A stretch of DNA of 12,488 bases, taken from contig CATPBC010000136.1 in the NCBI GenBank assembly GCA_955652195.1, positions 1 to 12,488 on the forward strand, in the 5' to 3' direction. The notes beneath the pieces were generated by a model. The model was not told where the DNA came from. It worked only from the letters and a program-made list of their open reading frames with translations, and did no database searches. The translations under genes were made by a program, and so were the position numbers. This document shows, one piece after another, positions 1 to 5,736 of the stretch. Within the stretch, counting starts at the first letter, position 1. Every line of letters begins with the position of its first letter. This DNA is from an uncultured Xanthobacteraceae bacterium. Lineage in GTDB: Bacteria > Pseudomonadota > Alphaproteobacteria > Rhizobiales > Xanthobacteraceae.

Positions 1-222
1 CGTGTAGTTCGTCTCCTTCAGATAGGTCAGGACGCCCTGCTCCATCTGAATGCCGCCCTGCGCGAGCGGGCCGGTTTTCACGGTAAGTAGCCCAAGGCGA
101 AATGGTTCTGTTTCCGCGACCGCAGGCGCTGGGAAACGGGTGAGCGCAGCGGCCGCCCCGGCGACACTGCCGGCTAAAATTGTGCGGCGGCTTACTTTGC
201 GAGATTTGGTCTTGCCAGGCAT
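1..222 (-). CDS. Branched-chain amino acid-type ABC transporter substrate-binding protein, N-terminal part (truncated by window edge)
   Basis: Only the first 74 codons are inside the window; the gene runs off the left edge. The product starts with a twin-arginine signal: SRRTIL at residues 11-16, an Ala/Gly-rich hydrophobic stretch, and a likely cleavage site after AVA near residue 36. The mature start (FRLGLLTVKTGPLAQGG, about 41-57) matches the first beta strand and ligand loop of periplasmic type-1 binding proteins of the LivK/Peripla_BP_6 family, which bind amino acids, aromatic acids or amides and pass them to a Liv-type permease. The ATG at 222 is preceded by GGGAGG with a 6-nt gap, a strong ribosome binding site. 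It lies 208 bp downstream of the CocE-like hydrolase gene on the same strand, so it may import that enzyme's substrate. That link is inferred and the ligand is unknown. Confidence 0.85.
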   Translation of the reverse strand, partial: MPGKTKSRKVSRRTILAGSVAGAAAALTRFPAPAVAETEPFRLGLLTVKTGPLAQGGIQMEQGVLTYLKETNYT

Positions 223-276
223 GCGTATCCTCCCTTTTCCCCGTCTTGTGGCCCGCGGGCGGACGAGCCGTAATTT

Positions 277-292
277 GTTAGCCGCTACTAAC
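277..292. promoter_or_regulatory. Inverted repeat GTTAG-N6-CTAAC upstream of the ABC binding-protein gene
   Basis: A perfect 5-bp inverted repeat with a 6-bp spacer lies about 55 bp upstream of the binding-protein start, a position where an operator could sit. Repeats this short also occur by chance, and no regulator gene is adjacent. Treat it as a candidate only. The rest of 223-430 shows no other convincing signal except the possible half-repeat at 380-409. Confidence 0.25.
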
Positions 293-379
293 GGTCATGC
301 TTACGACGGGCCCGCACAATTGCTGCGAGCGCCGCAATCAGACCTATCATTGGCGAGGTAACGCGCGGTGTAAAGCCCG

Positions 380-409
380 CTAGTGTCGCGTTTTTCTCAA
401 CGTTCCTCA
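380..409. repeat. Possible degenerate half of the CTAGTG palindromic repeat
   Basis: The segment begins CTAGTG, continues through a TTTTT run and ends with GTTCCT. That is the order seen in the left arm of the complete palindrome at 3479-3555 (CTAGTG, TTTTT, then GTTCCT). No matching right arm follows, and the middle is 3 nt shorter. It lies between the hydrolase stop codon and the binding-protein gene. It may be a decayed or solitary arm of the same repeat family, or chance similarity. Confidence 0.25.
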
Positions 410-430
410 GCGGCGGATAGTCGCGATCAT

Positions 431-2245
431 TTAGCCGGCCTGTCGCCCACGCTTGGGCGGAATGATTGGAAGCAGCAGATAGGGTCGTGCCACGCCGCCG
501 AAATGCAGGCCGGTGACGCCACCAAAGATCTCCGCGGCCCGGTCGCGAGGATTATCATGCAAGAACGGGCCGCAACCGGTCAGCTCGTTCTTGAAATTTG
601 AAAGCCGGCCGCCGCTGCCTCCCGGATAGACGTAATCCTTGCCGCGCACCGTGAGACCGATGCGATAGCCTTTGGGCACAACAATCGATGTCGGCCAAAT
701 TTCCACGTCAAGTGTGACCACTTCGCCGGGCCTAAGCGGCTGCTTTTTACTGTGCGTGTGATACGGCCGATATGGTGTCGATATTTTTTTATCGAGCTGG
801 CGGTGCGAAGCGCGCAGCCAGCCTTGGCCGATCGGCGTGTGCGGATCGATGGCGCCCTGAAATACCACTTCCTTCATGTCCGGCGAGAACACGCGCAATA
901 CGACGAAAATATCGGCATCGCCGGTCGATGACGAGACGTAGAGTTTAACCGCCGAAGGCCCGGTGATCTCGGTTTCGCTTTCAAGCGGCGCCGTCAGGAA
1001 GGTGACGCCATCGCCCATGGCGTCAAACCGAACCACCGATTTTTTATGCGAAGGTTTGTTGGCAGCAAGCACTCCTGCGGGATCGAGATGGAACCGCGTC
1101 CATTTGGTGCGCTTAAGCGGCCATTCATTTTCCGTGCGCTCGACGAAGTGATCGATGTGTCTAACCTGCAGCTGGACCGGCGGCTGCTTGTCCCAACCGT
1201 TCTTCTTGCCGTGCAAGAAGTAATCGAAGAAACGCAGTTGCAGATTGCGGCCATAATCGGTGTAAAAATGGGTCCAGTGCTCGATGCCGTGCGCTTCTAA
1301 CCATTTCTGCTTGGCGGCGGCGCGCACAAAACCCTCGAAACTGCCGCGCGGATGCAGTCCCTGGCCGCCCCAATTGGCCGCCGAGAGGAACGGCGTCTTC
1401 ACCTTGGACCAAATCGGCGAACGCGCCTTGTGATAATCGTCGTCCAGCGGATGCGCGAGTATCTCTGTGCCGAAGTCGCTGCGATTTTTTGCCAGATCTG
1501 CTTCGGACAAGAACTCAGGACCGCAAACAAGCTCGCCGTGCACGCGGCTTCGTTTGCCGCGCTCGCCAGCGCCGTATTGCACTGTCTTGACTTGCATGTC
1601 GTACCAGTTTTCCCAAAACGTGCTGAGAATCCCGCCATGATGGGTCATATCGCGATACCAGTCGGCGGCGCCCTCCCAAATGCACATGGCCGAGAGATGC
1701 GGCGGCTGTAGGCTGGCGACGTGCCACTGATTGATGGCGTAATAGGAAATGCCGTTCAGTCCGACTTTGCCATTCGACCAGGACTGCACACCCGCCCATT
1801 CGATGCAGTCGTAAAAGTCCTTAGTCTCACGCGGCGAAAAATGATCGATGTAGCCGGGCGAACATCCGCAGCCGCGGGAGTCGACTCGCACGCAAGCATA
1901 ATTGTGCGGTACCCATTTTTCCGGATCGACGACTTCCCAGCTCTGATAGAGGTTGCTGGATCCCGCCGTGACGTCAGGATGCCGCTCCGCCATGCGCTGC
2001 CAGGCGCTCGGATAACCGTCCTGGAAGGCAAGTCCTTTGGCATAAGGACCGTAACTCAAGATCACCGGATAACGCCCCTCAGCAATGGGGTAAAAAACGT
2101 CGGCGCGCAGCACCTGACCGTCGTCCATCGTGATCGGTATGTTCCAATCGATCTGCATGCCGTCGCGAGTCTCGCTGCGCTGTTCAAGACTCTTGCGGTC
2201 GCCTGCGACCGCCGCCATGCGCGCTTCGCCTTCAAGAGATGACAT
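431..2245 (-). CDS. CocE/NonD-family hydrolase (X-Pro dipeptidyl-peptidase S15-like)
   Basis: The 604-residue product has the two-domain layout of the CocE/NonD family, alpha/beta hydrolases that cleave esters or amides. The N-terminal part carries the family's RVDSRGCGCSPG segment (about 120-131) and the nucleophile elbow GISYYA with Ser near 167. The C-terminal part (about 400-590) looks like the jelly-roll domain found in X-Pro dipeptidyl peptidases. No signal peptide is evident, so it is probably cytoplasmic. The segment that should hold the acid Asp reads NWGGQG (about 291-296) instead of the GWYD-type motif of cocaine esterase; candidate His residues lie at about 323 and 326. An in-frame GTG lies one codon upstream, but GGGAGG is 7 nt from the ATG at 2245 and only 4 nt from the GTG, so the ATG is chosen. 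It follows the dehydrogenase gene by 69 bp and is probably co-transcribed with it. The substrate is unknown. Confidence 0.85.
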   Translation of the reverse strand: MSSLEGEARMAAVAGDRKSLEQRSETRDGMQIDWNIPITMDDGQVLRADVFYPIAEGRYPVILSYGPYAKGLAFQDGYPSAWQRMAERHPDVTAGSSNLYQSWEVVDPEKWVPHNYACVRVDSRGCGCSPGYIDHFSPRETKDFYDCIEWAGVQSWSNGKVGLNGISYYAINQWHVASLQPPHLSAMCIWEGAADWYRDMTHHGGILSTFWENWYDMQVKTVQYGAGERGKRSRVHGELVCGPEFLSEADLAKNRSDFGTEILAHPLDDDYHKARSPIWSKVKTPFLSAANWGGQGLHPRGSFEGFVRAAAKQKWLEAHGIEHWTHFYTDYGRNLQLRFFDYFLHGKKNGWDKQPPVQLQVRHIDHFVERTENEWPLKRTKWTRFHLDPAGVLAANKPSHKKSVVRFDAMGDGVTFLTAPLESETEITGPSAVKLYVSSSTGDADIFVVLRVFSPDMKEVVFQGAIDPHTPIGQGWLRASHRQLDKKISTPYRPYHTHSKKQPLRPGEVVTLDVEIWPTSIVVPKGYRIGLTVRGKDYVYPGGSGGRLSNFKNELTGCGPFLHDNPRDRAAEIFGGVTGLHFGGVARPYLLLPIIPPKRGRQAG

Positions 2246-2314
2246 CACAATTCCTCCCGCGCTGCCTTTCCTTGCGGCGAGCTAGCGCGAACGGCACTGT
2301 CACGCAGCGCTCGC

Positions 2315-3229
2315 CTACGCAGTTTTGGCCCGGCCTTTACCGCGTTTAACGCCGGCCATCTTTTCCAGCACAGCGCAAACCGCGGCAGTGTCTTCGGCAG
2401 AATGGCCGCTCCGCAGCGCCTTGGCATAGATCGCTTTGCTGGCGTCGAACATTGGCGTCGGTACCGCGATTTTGCGGGCATAGCTGCCGATGACGTCCAT
2501 ATCTTTCTGCCAGACCGATATCTTCATGGTGGGATTGCGGTAGCTGTTCTTCACCATCATCGGCGCGCGCAATTCGAAGATCCGCGAATTGCCAGCGCCG
2601 GTTTTGATCAGATCGAAGATGAGCTGCGGCGGCAGCCCAGCTTTCATGCCCAGCACCATGGCTTCCGCGCTGGCGACGTTATGGATAGCGACCAGAAGAT
2701 TGGCGACATATTTCATGCGACTGCCGTTGCCGAATACGCCGACATCGTGCACGGCGCGCGTGAAGTCGGAGAATAGACCGCGCAATTTCTTTATTTCTCG
2801 GGAATCACCCGATGCGTAGACGACAAGATCCTTCGTCAATGCCTGCGCGCCGGTGCCGCTGACCGGGCAATCGAGCATCGCATGACCAGCCTTGCGCAGG
2901 ACGGATTCCGCCTTGGCTTTATCCTCCAAAGTGAAAGTCGACATTTCCACAACGACTCGGCGCGGCAGATCGGCTCTCGCAATCGTCGTCGCCGTTTCAA
3001 CAAGCGCGGACGGCTTGGGCAAGCTTATGATGATGGTGCGAGCTCGGCGGGCCACCTCGCCGGCATCGGCGGCAATCTCGGCTCCGAGCTTGGCGACAGC
3101 GCGCCGGCGCCCCGGAGCGATATCATAGCCGATCACACGCCAGCCGGCGGCCACCAGGCTTTGCGCGAAGGCGCCGCCCATAATGCCAAGTCCGACAATG
3201 CCGACGCTATCTTTCTTTGTTCGAGCCAT
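2315..3229 (-). CDS. NAD(P)-dependent oxidoreductase of the 3-hydroxyisobutyrate dehydrogenase family
   Basis: The 304-residue product belongs to the beta-hydroxyacid dehydrogenase family (6PGDH NAD-binding domain followed by an all-helical domain). It oxidises a 3-hydroxyacid or reduces the matching semialdehyde. The Rossmann motif GLGIMG is at residues 13-18, and the residue after the second strand is Asp (GYDIAPG, 34-40), which favours NAD over NADP. The substrate motif DCPVSGTG is at 120-127 and the catalytic Lys at 173 (RMKYVANLL). The C-terminus is a basic, probably disordered tail. The ATG at 3229 has a GGAG 10 nt upstream. It is the first gene of a minus-strand set with the CocE-like hydrolase. 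The family is certain but not the substrate: glyoxylate/succinic semialdehyde reductase, tartronate semialdehyde reductase and HIBADH activities all occur in it. Confidence 0.9.
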   Translation of the reverse strand: MARTKKDSVGIVGLGIMGGAFAQSLVAAGWRVIGYDIAPGRRRAVAKLGAEIAADAGEVARRARTIIISLPKPSALVETATTIARADLPRRVVVEMSTFTLEDKAKAESVLRKAGHAMLDCPVSGTGAQALTKDLVVYASGDSREIKKLRGLFSDFTRAVHDVGVFGNGSRMKYVANLLVAIHNVASAEAMVLGMKAGLPPQLIFDLIKTGAGNSRIFELRAPMMVKNSYRNPTMKISVWQKDMDVIGSYARKIAVPTPMFDASKAIYAKALRSGHSAEDTAAVCAVLEKMAGVKRGKGRAKTA

Positions 3230-3269
3230 CGCATTCCCGCTCCGATTTTCCCCAAGGATCCGAGGCTAT

Positions 3270-3288
3270 CGCATTCGGTTGCAATGCG
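3270..3288. promoter_or_regulatory. Inverted repeat CGCATT-N7-AATGCG upstream of the minus-strand dehydrogenase gene
   Basis: A perfect 6-bp inverted repeat with a 7-nt centre lies about 40 bp upstream of the dehydrogenase start, where an operator would be expected. No clear -35/-10 pair could be assigned around it, and no regulator gene lies in the window. Apart from this repeat, 3230-3389 shows nothing recognisable. Confidence 0.25.
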
Positions 3289-3389
3289 CACAAGCGGCTT
3301 GTCGTTCCGTCGCTTGCGAATGGAGGACGTCCGCATCGATCGACACCCCGCGTGCGGAGCATAGGCCGGATTGGTGGTCTCAAATGGCA

Positions 3390-3465
3390 CTAGTGTCCCG
3401 ATTCGGAAGTTCGCATTCTTTGTCGGCACGCTCTCATGCGAACTTCGGAATCAAAGGGACACTAG
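3390..3465 (+). repeat. 76-bp palindromic repeat, copy A (CTAG-bounded hairpin)
   Basis: The left arm is CTAGTGTCCC followed by GATTCGGAAGTTCGCAT (3390-3416). The right arm (3436-3465) is its reverse complement, with an extra AAA between the 17-bp and 10-bp blocks and a single G-G mismatch. The loop is 19 nt (3417-3435) and ends GCTCTC. Both ends are CTAG. Arm plan, bulge position and loop match copy B in the opposite orientation, so the two form one family. The size, stem-loop form, CTAG ends and lack of any coding capacity fit a short palindromic element such as a REP-type repeat or a non-autonomous MITE. IS630-group elements are known to target CTAG/TA, a possible but unproven source. Confidence 0.8.
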
Positions 3466-3478
3466 CAATTATATAACG

Positions 3479-3555
3479 CTAGTGCGGTTTTTGGATTTGA
3501 AGTTCCTATGAGAGCCTCCGACTAAACTATAGGAACTTCAAATCCACCGCACTAG
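3479..3555 (-). repeat. 77-bp palindromic repeat, copy B (inverted relative to copy A)
   Basis: The left arm (3479-3509) is CTAGTGCGGT, then TTTT, then GGATTTGAAGTTCCTAT. The right arm (3529-3555) is the exact reverse complement of the two blocks without the TTTT, giving 27 perfect pairs. The loop is 19 nt (3510-3528). Read on the minus strand, the loop carries GTCGG and ends GCTCTC, as in copy A, and the A-rich bulge falls in the same arm. Copy B is therefore a diverged relative of copy A facing it across a 13-bp AT-rich spacer (3466-3478). It lies 59 bp upstream of the plus-strand dehydrogenase gene, so it could be in that gene's leader. Confidence 0.8.
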
Positions 3556-3614
3556 TTGTGGTTTGATCGTTCGCAGGTTAAGGCCTACGCGCTGATGATG
3601 GCGGGGAGGATGGT

Positions 3615-4496
3615 ATGAAGCTTGGTGTTGCCGGTATCGGCAAGATGGGCGCTGCCGTTGCGGCGCGGCTGATCGAGGTCGGCCACGAGGTGGCGGCCTG
3701 GAATCGCACGCCGGAAAAAGCCAAAGCCGTCGCCGGCGCGAGTGTCGCGGCAAGCCCGGCGGAGCTGGCGCAAAAAAGCGAAGCCGTACTCAGCATTCTT
3801 ACCGATGCGGCGGCCCTGGATGCGGTCTATAACGGCCGCTCCGGTCTTCTTGACGGCAACGTCGCCGGAAAGCTCTTCATCGACATGAGCACCGTCTTGC
3901 CCGCCACTGAAACCGCGCTTGCCCGCACGGTACGAGCAACAGGTGCGGCCTTCGTCGAATGTCCAGTCGGCGGCTCGACCGGTCCGGCACGCCAAGGAAA
4001 GCTCATCGGGCTCATGGGCGCCGAAGCGGCCGATGCGGCGCGCGCACGGCCGATCCTCGAACAATTGTGCCGTCGGCTGGAACATGCCGGGCCGGTTGGC
4101 TCGGGAGCAGTTCTGAAATTTACGATCAACCTGCCGCTGATGGTCTACTGGCAGGCGCTCGGCGAGGCGCTGGCGCTCACGCGCTCGCTTACAATCGATC
4201 CGGACCGGCTCATGGATCTTCTTAGCGATACTTCAGGAGCGGCCAATGTTCTGAAAGTGCGCGCCCCCGGCATCGCTGCGATGCTCAAGGGCGGCGCTGG
4301 CGGTCCGGTCACTTTCGATGTCGATGGCGGCATCAAAGACATGCAGTCGATGCTCGCCGAGGCCAAATCGCGCGGCATCGAACTGCCGCTGGTGGAGCGG
4401 ACGCTGGCCTGCTACCAAGAAACCAAGCAGCATCGCTCGGGCAATGCTGAAATTTCCGCCGTTTCGGTCTATTGGGCCGACCGCGATCCTCGCTAA
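3615..4496 (+). CDS. NAD(P)-dependent oxidoreductase of the 3-hydroxyisobutyrate dehydrogenase family (second paralogue)
   Basis: The 293-residue product has the same fold as the divergent dehydrogenase at 2315-3229 but is clearly a different subgroup. The nucleotide motif GIGKMG is at 7-12, and strand two ends in WNRT (29-32). The Arg there, in place of an acidic residue, favours NADP(H). The substrate loop is ECPVGGSTGPA (115-125) and the catalytic Lys is at 168 (AVLKFTINL). The ATG at 3615 has GGGAGG 5 nt upstream in the plus-strand leader that follows repeat copy B. It heads a plus-strand set with the GlcG-like gene 26 bp downstream. It is probably a cytoplasmic reductase or dehydrogenase acting on a short 3-hydroxyacid or semialdehyde; the exact substrate is unknown. 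Confidence 0.9.
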   Translation: MKLGVAGIGKMGAAVAARLIEVGHEVAAWNRTPEKAKAVAGASVAASPAELAQKSEAVLSILTDAAALDAVYNGRSGLLDGNVAGKLFIDMSTVLPATETALARTVRATGAAFVECPVGGSTGPARQGKLIGLMGAEAADAARARPILEQLCRRLEHAGPVGSGAVLKFTINLPLMVYWQALGEALALTRSLTIDPDRLMDLLSDTSGAANVLKVRAPGIAAMLKGGAGGPVTFDVDGGIKDMQSMLAEAKSRGIELPLVERTLACYQETKQHRSGNAEISAVSVYWADRDPR

Positions 4497-4522
4497 ATCC
4501 TTCCCAACTAATCGGAGCCATT

Positions 4523-4960
4523 ATGTCCGCTGTCACGCTCGCACAAGCCTCCATTATCGTCGACGCCGCGCTGAAGAAGGCGCGCGAGAGCAATCTGGCG
4601 CCGTTGGCGGTCGCCGTGCTCGACAGCGGCGGGCACCTCGTCGCGTTCAAGCGCGAAGACAAATCCGGCATTTTGCGTTTTGACATCGCGTTCGCCAAAG
4701 CCTGGGGCGCGCTCGGCATGGGCTTCGGTTCGCGCACTCTCGCGAGTCGCGCGGCGAAAACCCCACAGTTTTTCACTATGCTCGCGGCGGCCAGCGGCGG
4801 ACGCATTGTCACCAATCCGGGTGGCGTATTGATCCGCGACGCTAGCGGTAACTTGCTGGGCGCCTGCGGTATTTCCGGCGATACGTCGGATAAAGATGAA
4901 ATCTGTGCGGTGGCCGGCATCGAGGCGGCGGGGTTGAAAGCGGAGCCGGGAACGGACTAG
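4523..4960 (+). CDS. GlcG/HbpS-family (DUF336) protein
   Basis: The 145-residue product matches the small GlcG/HbpS family throughout: the early VAVLDSGGHLVAFKRED segment (about 32-48), the central TPQFFTMLAAASGGR region, the PGGVLIRDASGNLLGACG strand pair and the final ISGDTSDKDEICAVAGI helix. Members are found as haem-binding HbpS and as GlcG beside glycolate oxidase genes. They often sit next to dehydrogenases in catabolic operons, where the role is usually undefined. No signal peptide is present. The ATG at 4523 is chosen because GGAG lies 5 nt upstream; the reading frame stays open further upstream but overlaps the preceding gene and lacks family similarity. No glycolate oxidase genes are in view, so a link to the neighbouring dehydrogenase is inferred from the 26-bp gap. 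Confidence 0.88.
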   Translation: MSAVTLAQASIIVDAALKKARESNLAPLAVAVLDSGGHLVAFKREDKSGILRFDIAFAKAWGALGMGFGSRTLASRAAKTPQFFTMLAAASGGRIVTNPGGVLIRDASGNLLGACGISGDTSDKDEICAVAGIEAAGLKAEPGTD

Positions 4961-4985
4961 CTGTTTCTGAGAACGAGCGCACCGA

Positions 4986-5019
4986 AAGTCGCTTTGACTT
5001 CTTGGCAGCTTTTGCCAAG
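4986..5019. promoter_or_regulatory. Twin small hairpins with identical GCTTT loops
   Basis: Two adjacent perfect stem-loops lie between the GlcG-like and glutathione transferase genes: AAGTC-GCTTT-GACTT (4986-5000) and CTTGGCA-GCTTT-TGCCAAG (5001-5019). Both loops read GCTTT, and a third GCTTT follows at 5021-5025. No long U-run follows, so they are a poor intrinsic terminator. They end 63 bp before the glutathione transferase start and could be leader structures or protein-binding sites. Function unknown. Confidence 0.35.
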
Positions 5020-5082
5020 TGCTTTGAGCGGCGCGCTGGCCGGCCAATCAAATAACACGAGAACAGAGAGAGGAGATTTCCC

Positions 5083-5730
5083 ATGAAGATTTTTTCATTT
5101 TGGCGCTCGCTTGCGACTTATCGCGTGCGGATTGCACTCAATCTCAAAGGGCTCGTTCCTGAGGAGATCATCGAAGTTAATCTAATGAAAGGCCAACAGC
5201 GTCAGGCCGAGTTTCGCGCGGTCAATCCAATGATGGCGATTCCAGCGCTGGTCGATGGCGACGGGCCGGCTTTGTTCGAGTCGCTGGCGATCATCGAATA
5301 TCTTGACGAAACCCACCCTAACCCGCCGTTGTTGCCGCGCGATCCACGCGGCCGAGCGCGCGTACGCGGATTAGCGCAGATCGTTGCCTGCGATTCGCAT
5401 CCGCTGATCGTGCCGCGGGTGCGCGAATATCTGGAACATGAATTTAAGCTCGACGAGGCGGCGCGCACGAAATGGTGCCAACATTGGCACACCGCTGCGC
5501 TGACCGCTCTCGAAGCGCACCTGGCAGGCCCGGCCACCGGGCGCTATTGCCACGGCGATACGGTCACACTCGCGGACATTTGTCTCGCCAGCCAGGCCGC
5601 CGGCGCAAAATTCTTCAATGTCGATACGGCGCGATTCCCGAATTTTTCGCGGATTGCGAATTCTCTGGCGACAATCGACGCCTTTGCGCGCGCCCACCCA
5701 TTGAAACAGCCGGGCGCGCCTGCGGCGTGA
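5083..5730 (+). CDS. maiA: Zeta-class glutathione S-transferase, maleylacetoacetate isomerase-like
   Basis: The 215-residue product has the length and layout of zeta-class transferases: a thioredoxin-like N-domain (1-80) with FWRSLATYRVRIALNLKG at the start, the cis-Pro segment MAIPAL (51-56), the GSH-binding ES pair (66-67, LFESLAIIEYLDE), and an all-helical C-domain with TLADICLASQ. Such enzymes isomerise maleylacetoacetate or maleylpyruvate to the fumaryl form using glutathione, at the end of tyrosine/homogentisate or gentisate breakdown. The usual SSC(S/A) catalytic motif is SLAT here: the first Ser (9) is kept, while the second Ser is Leu and the Cys is Ala, so the natural substrate may differ. 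The ATG at 5083 has GAGGAG 7 nt upstream. It ends only 6 bp from the convergent thiD stop. No ring-cleavage or fumarylacetoacetase genes are visible. Confidence 0.82.
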   Translation: MKIFSFWRSLATYRVRIALNLKGLVPEEIIEVNLMKGQQRQAEFRAVNPMMAIPALVDGDGPALFESLAIIEYLDETHPNPPLLPRDPRGRARVRGLAQIVACDSHPLIVPRVREYLEHEFKLDEAARTKWCQHWHTAALTALEAHLAGPATGRYCHGDTVTLADICLASQAAGAKFFNVDTARFPNFSRIANSLATIDAFARAHPLKQPGAPAA

Positions 5731-5736
5731 TCGCGC

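Noticed and set aside
1721..2242. Plus-strand open frame opposite the CocE-like hydrolase
   Set aside because: It lies entirely antisense to a well-supported gene, with no domain or start signal.
2246..2248. GTG as the start of the CocE-like hydrolase
   Set aside because: The GGGAGG ribosome binding site is only 4 nt from the GTG but 7 nt from the adjacent ATG, so the ATG is the better start.
3183..3476. Plus-strand open frame running into the divergent gap and palindrome copy A
   Set aside because: It overlaps the start of the minus-strand dehydrogenase and reads into the repeat. No ribosome binding site and no recognisable sequence.
3390..3555. Paired palindromes as ordinary Rho-independent terminators
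   Set aside because: They lie between divergent gene starts, not after gene ends; no T-run follows either stem, and the two copies are homologous to each other.
5731..5736. Bidirectional terminator between the glutathione transferase and thiD genes
   Set aside because: Only 6 bp separate the stop codons, and no stem-loop with a T-run was found across the junction.
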